Part shown: one piece after another, positions 58,286 through 64,000 of the stretch | How positions within the stretch are numbered: the first letter of the stretch is position 1 | Layout: each line of letters opens with the position of its first letter | Source: Megalobrama amblycephala | Lineage: Eukaryota; Chordata; Actinopteri; Cypriniformes; Xenocyprididae | Length of the DNA: 64,000 nucleotides | Direction: 5' to 3' | Assembly: GCF_018812025.1 (NCBI RefSeq) | Contig: NC_063052.1 | Location: 28,229,581-28,293,580, forward strand | Translations under genes and position numbers: made by a program | Notes under the pieces: generated by a model | The model's database searches: none | Told to the model about the DNA's origin: nothing | Seen by the model: only the letters and a program-made list of their open reading frames with translations

Positions 58286-59900
58286 AATATAGCTGCAAGC
58301 AGCAATTACGGGGCCAAGCACAAAAACGGCACAAGAAGCCAGCCAACATGGCTGGGAGCATCAGACCAACAGCAGCAGTGAGCAATTAGAAAAAAAAGTT
58401 ATTAACATTTTTGTCAATTTTGTTATAACTTTTGACCACAAGGTGGCGCTGGTCCGAAACTTCTCAGGCTCCTTCAGTGCATTGTCCTGATGACCCATAC
58501 CAAATTTATGAATTTTGGTCAAACCCATCAGAAGTTATAAGCAAAAATAGCTATTTTTCATATCTCCACTCCAGTAGGTGGCGCTACGCCGAAACACTCT
58601 ATGATGCCTCAGGTCATGCTTGTGATGACACGTACCAAGTTTGATCTGAATATGATAAAGCATTGCAGAGATACAGCTTCAAGAGTCATTTTTGCATCAT
58701 ATCTCAAATTGTTTGCTCTGGTATACGAAAACGGTTTGACATATCGACTTGAAATCCATAACTTTTTGTCGACATGGTCTGAAGATGACACGGTTCAATT
58801 TTGGTGAAAATCGGAGCAACGGTCTAGGAGGAGTTCGAAAAAGTAGGTTTTTAAAGAAAAACAATATGGCGGACAGGAAGTTCAGCTTACTATGGCAAAC
58901 TTGATATCTATGTTCTCAGCATGACCCACAGAATCTACTGAGATCAGTTTCATTACAATCGGTTAATATAGTCAAAAGTTATTAGCATTTTTGTAAATTT
59001 TGTTATAACTTTTGACCACAAGGTGGCGCTGGTCCGAAACTTCTTAAGCTCATTCAGGACATTATGCTGATGACCCATACCGAGTTTCATAATGATACGC
59101 TAATGCGTTCGTAAAATACAGCATTTTAGCACAAAATTCAAAATGGCTGACAGCTGAAATGGCCAATATGGGAAAATTGGATATCGTTCGACTCAAGATG
59201 ATGCCCCAAATCTAACGAGACCAAATTCATGATTTTTGGCCAAACCCATCAGAAGTTATAAGCAAAAATAGCCATTTATCATATCTCCGCATCACTAGGT
59301 GGCGCTGCGCCGAAACACTGCATGTTGCCTCAGGTCATGCTTGTGATGCCCTGTACCAAGTTTGGTCTGAATACGATAAAGCGTTGCGGAGATACAGCCT
59401 TATGTCTATTTTCGCAAGCACTACATACAATTTGTTTGTGTGTTTTTCGAAAACGGTTTGAGGAATCGACTTGAATTCCATAACTTTCTGTCGGCATGGT
59501 CTGAAGATGATGTGGTTAAATTTTCGTGAAAATCGGAGTAGCGGCCTAGGAGGAGTTCGAAAAAGTACGTTTTTCAGAAAATTCAAAATGGCGGAAAAAT
59601 TTTCATGACGGAAAATGACGTCATAGGGTCCATTCGATTCGCCTTGACCCAAGGAATCAGAGGAAAAAAGAATTTTGTTTCTAGCCCTTACGGTTCAAAA
59701 GTTATTAACATAAACATAAGTGCAACTTTGGACAGCTGGTGGCGCTAGAGGGATTGAGTTAGAGACTCCAAATTTGCTATGGGCATAGTTCAGACTGTCC
59801 TCTAACTGTGTGCCAAATTTCACAACTTTCCCGCAAGCGGTTCTATGGGCTGCCATAGACTTCAAGAGCGGAAGAAGAAACGGAAGAAGAATAATAATAA

Positions 59901-59960
59901 GCGTACGGAACGCCAACAGATACAATAGGTGCCTAAGCACCTTCGGTGCTTGGCCCCTAA
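59901..59960. repeat. Unit terminus with hairpin, third copy
   Basis: Same end; the following unit begins with the diverged TTAAAGCTGCAAGCAGC, so the 59961 unit is an older or different subfamily. Confidence 0.78.
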
Positions 59961-62900
59961 TTAAAGCTGCAAGCAGCATTTATGGGGCCAAGCACAAAAG
60001 CAGCACAACAAGCCAGCCAACACAGCCATGAGCATCAGACATGAGCATCAGACTCAAAAGTTATAAGCATATTTAAAAAAAATTCTCCACTAGGTGGCGC
60101 TTGTCCGAAACTTCTCAGGCTCCTTCAGGTAATTGTGTTGATGACCCATACCAAGTTTCATAACGATACGCAAATGTGTTCATAAAATACAGCATTTTAC
60201 CACAAAATTCAAAATGGCCGATGGCCAAAATGAACGATATTGTAAAATTGGTTATCATTTGACTCGGCATAATGCCCTGAATCCTAAGAGACCAAAGTTA
60301 TGATTTTTGGACAAACCCATCAGAAGTTATAAGCATAATTAGCCATTTTTCATATCTCCAGACCAGTAGGTGGCACTGCACTGAAACTCTGCATGATGCC
60401 TCATGTCATGCTTGTGATGACATGTATCAAGTTTGGTAAGAATATAATAAAGCATTGTGGAGATATATTCTCAAGTCTGATTTCAAGCTTTTCGTCGAAT
60501 TCATTTGTGCCGTTTTCGAGAACGGACCGATTTATCGAAAAGCTTTTAATAACATTTTGCAAGCATGGTCTGAAGATGATCTGTGTCAATTTTTGTGAAA
60601 ATTGGAGTAATGCCCTTGGAGGAGTTCGAAAAAGCAGGTTTTTAGCAAAATTCAACATGGCGGACATACCATAAGTCGAAACCTAGCATGTTTGGTATCG
60701 TTGGACTCAGTGGGGATTCAGGAGTCTAAGAACATGACTCTTTTGAAAATAAGTTGACCAAAACCATAGTGATAAGTATTTGAATAATTGATTTTACCAC
60801 TAGGTGGCGCTGGTCCGAAACTTCTCAGGCTCCTTTGGGGCATTGTGCTGATGAGCCATACCGAGTTTCGTAACGATACGTTAATGCGTTCGTAAAATAC
60901 AGCATTTTATTACAAAATAAAGCATTTTAGCACAAAATTCAAAATGGCCAACAGCCAAAATGGCCGATATGGTAGTAATGGACATCATTCGACTCGGCAT
61001 GATGCCCCGAATCCTAGGAGACCAAAGTTATGATTTTTGGAAAAACCAATCAGAAGTTATAAGCATAATTAGCCATTTTTCATATCTCCAGACCAGTAGG
61101 TGGCGCTGCACCGAAACTCTACATGATGCCTCAGGTCATGCTTGTGATGACATGTACTAAGTTTGGTAAGAATACGATAAAGCGTTGTGGAGATATAACC
61201 TCAAGTCTGATTTCAAGCTTTTCGTCCAATTCATTTGTGCCGATTTCGAGAACGGATGGACCTATCGAAAAGATTTTAATAACATTTTGCAAGCATGGTC
61301 TGAAGATGATCTGTATCAATTTTTGTGAAAATCGGAGTAACGCCCTTGGAGGAGTTCGAAAAAGCAGGTTTTTTGCAAAATTCAACATGGCGGACACACC
61401 ATAAGTCAAAACCTAGCATGTTTGGTATCGTTGGACTCAGTAGGAATTCAGGAGTCTAAAGACATGATTCTTTTGAAAAAAAGTTGACCACACCCATAGT
61501 GATAATTATTTGAATATTTGAATTTACCACTAGGTGGCGCTGGTCCGAAACTTCTCAGGCTCCTTTGGGGCATTGTGCTGATGACCCATACCGAGTTTCG
61601 TAACGATACGTTAATGCGTTTGTAAAATACAGCATTTTAGCACAAAATTCAAAATGGCCGACAGCCAAAATGGCTGATATGGTAAAATTGGAAATCGTTC
61701 GACTCGGCATGATACCCCGAATCCAACGAGACCAAATTTATGATTTTTGGACAAACCCATCAGAAGATATAAGCAAAAAAAGCCATTTTTCGTATCTCTG
61801 GACCAGTAGGTGGCACTGCTCCGAAACACTGCATGTTACCTCAGGTCATGCTTGTGATGACATGTACCAAGTTTGGTCTGAATATGATAAAGCATTGCGG
61901 AGATATAGCCTCAAGTCTGATTTGGGGTGCTCTACGTTAAATTTATTTGTGTGTTTTTCAAGAACAGTTGCGTTAATCAAAAAGCTTTTAATAACTTTTT
62001 GTCTGCATGGTCTGAAGATGATCTGGTTCAATTTTCGTGAAAATCGGAGTAACGGCCTAGGAGGAGTTCGAAAAAGTAGGTTTTTCAGAAAATTCAAAAT
62101 GGCGGAAAAATTTTCATGGCGGAAAATGACGTCATAGGGTGCAATCGAATCGCATTGAGCCAAGGAATCAGAGGAAAAGGGAATTTTGTTTCTAACCCTT
62201 ACGGTTCAAAAGTTATTAGCATAAACATAAGTGCAACTTTGGACAGCTGGTGGCGCTAGAGGGATTGAGTTAGAGAATCCAAATTTGCTATGGACAAAGG
62301 TCAAACTGTCCTCTAACTGTGTGCCAAATTTCACAACTTTCCCGCAAGCGGTTCTATGGGCTGTCATAGACTTCAAGAGCGGAAGAAGAAGAATAATAAT
62401 AAATATAGCTGCAAGCAGCAATTACGGGGCCAAGCACAAAACGGCACAAGGAGCCAGCCAACATGGCTGGGAGCATCAGACCAACAGCAGCAGTGAGCAA
62501 TTAGAAAAAAAAGTTATTAGCATTTTTGTCAATTTTGTTATAACTTTTGACCACAAGGTGGCGCTGGTCCAAAACTACTCAGGCTCCGTCAGGGCATTGT
62601 CCTGATGACCCATACCAAATTTATGAATTTTTGTCGAACCCATCAGAAGTTACAAGCAAAAATAGCCATTTTTCATATTTCCCCTCCAGTAGGTGGCGCT
62701 GCGCCGAAACACTGTATATTGCCTCAGGTCATGCTTGTGATGACACGTACCAAGTTTGGTCTGAATATGTCAAAGCATTGTAGAGATACAGCTTCAAGAG
62801 TAATTTTTGCATCATGCCTCAAATTCTTTGCTCCGGTATACGAAAACGGTTTGACTTATCGACTTGAAATCCATAACTTTTTGTCGCATGGTCTGAAGAT

Positions 62901-64000
62901 GATATGGTTCAATTTTGGTGAAAATCGGAGCAACGGTCTAGGAGGAGTTCGAAAAAGTAGGTTTTCAAAGTAAAACGATATGGCGGACAGGAAGTTCAGC
63001 TGACTATGGCAAATTTGTAATCTATGTTCTCAGCATGACCCAAGGAATCTATTGAGACCAGTTTCATTACAATCGGTTAATATAGTCAAAAGTTATTAGC
63101 ATTTTTGTAAATTTCGTTATAACTTTTGACCACAAGGTGGCGCAGTGCTGAAACTTCTCATGCTCCTTCAGGGCTTTGTCCTGATGACCCATACCGAGTT
63201 TCGTAACGATACGCTAATGCGTTCGTAAAATACAGCATTTTAGCACAAAATTCAAAATGGCCGACAGCTAAAATGGCCAATATGGGAAAATTGGATATTA
63301 TTCGACTCGGCATGATGCCCCAAATCCAAGGAGACCAAATTTATGATTTTTGGACAAACCCATAAGAAGTTATAAGCAAAAATAGCCATTTTTCATATCT
63401 CCGCACCAGTAGGTGGCACTGCGCCGAAACACTGCATGGTGCCTCAGGTCATGCTTGTGATGAAATATACCAAGTTTGGTCTGAATATGATAAAGTGTTG
63501 CAGAGATACAGCCTTACTTCTATTTTCGGAGGCGCTACGTACAATTCGTTCGTGTGTTTTTTCGAAAACGGTTTGAGCAATCGACTTGAATTCCATAACT
63601 TTTTGTCAGCATGATCTGAAGATGATCTGGTTCAATTTTCGTGAAAATCGGAGTAACGGCCTAGGAGGAGTTCGAAAAAGTAGGTTTTTCAGAAAATTCA
63701 AAATGGCGGAAAAATTTTCATGACGGAAAATGACGTCATAGGGTGCAATCTATTCGACTTGAGCCAAGGAATCAGAGGAAAAAATAATTTTGTTTCTAGC
63801 CCTTATGGTTCAAAAGTTATTAACATAAACATAAGTGCAAATTTGGACAGCTGGTGGCGCTAGAGGGATTGAGTTAGAGACTCCAAATTTGCTATGAACA
63901 TAGGTCAGACTGTCCTCTAACTGTGTGCCAAATTTCATAACTTTCCCGCAAACGGTTCTATGGGCTGCCATAGACTTCAAGAGCGGAAGAAGAAGAAGAA

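Larger units (their letters stand above)
46266..64000. repeat. Head-to-tail array of long related repeat units
   Basis: Unit starts share AATATAGCTGCAAGCAGC followed by a GGGGCCAAGC block, at 46291, 48132, 50019, 51913, 54091, 56722, 58286, a variant at 59961 (TTAAAGCTGC), and 62402; lengths vary from about 1.56 to 2.63 kb. Each unit ends AAGAGCGGAAGAAGAA with (GAA)n/(TAA)n. Inside each, blocks of about 200-350 bases recur (GTGGCGCT-containing block, AATTCAAAATGGCCGAC block, GAGGAGTTCGAAAAAGTA block). No frame looks like a protein; short frames repeat because the blocks repeat. Family name not known to me; it is a common fish repeat type. The array continues beyond the window. Confidence 0.88.

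Noticed and set aside
46649..62973. Many short frames such as ...PSEVISKNSHFSYLHSSRWR... recurring across the array
   Set aside because: They repeat because the DNA blocks repeat; they are interrupted at different places in each copy and have no known domain.

Overview
The window reads as a transposon-dense intergenic or heterochromatic region of a teleost genome, probably a cyprinid. The evidence is the mix of an L2/CR1-type LINE with an SGNH-esterase ORF1, chromodomain gypsy elements, a gamma/epsilon-like endogenous retrovirus (ERV), hAT, piggyBac and Kolobok-type DNA transposons, and a long fish-type repeat array. I see no ordinary host gene, rRNA, tRNA or CRISPR array. Almost everything can be explained as mobile elements nested inside one another.

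Layout. 1-3340: L2-like LINE (minus). 3366-3572: palindromic MITE. 4550-14193 (plus a stub at 19424-19438): old gypsy element 'G1' (minus) with a PNMA-like Gag and a tRNA-Arg primer site. G1 carries a 5'-truncated LINE copy (10098-11347, 10-bp TSD). One G1 LTR is interrupted by chromovirus 'G2' (14194-19423, TSD ATTAT, LTRs about 99% identical). About 19439-46265: a degenerate ERV (minus). Its env is split by chromovirus 'G3' (20306-25420, TSD CACAC, LTRs that read identical, one uninterrupted Gag-Pol ORF) and by a hAT element (26001-27509, 8-bp TSD). Its gag is split by a 13.9-kb TTAA-flanked piggyBac-type element (32016-45922).

Inside the piggyBac element, at another TTAA, sits an 11.8-kb Kolobok-type transposon (32558-44357) with two convergent genes. 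On the plus strand is a broken gene for a P2X7 'ballast'-type zinc domain. On the minus strand is a 14-exon transposase whose exons splice in phase into an uninterrupted 750-residue reading frame. That survives although its introns hold a non-autonomous LTR element coding a proline/alanine repeat protein (39878-42877), a hAT MITE (38034-38228) and a palindromic AT-rich MITE (35479-36852). From 46266 to the end is a head-to-tail array of long related repeat units carrying about 25 CTCF-consensus-like motifs, all in one orientation.

Most notable: (1) the two-gene Kolobok/ballast transposon with a spliceable transposase; (2) three LTR elements whose predicted RNA 5' ends are complementary to their own primer sites, with co-varying bases, indicating self-priming; (3) a probably very recent chromovirus; (4) the CTCF-like motif array. 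All family assignments come from reading motifs, not from database searches.
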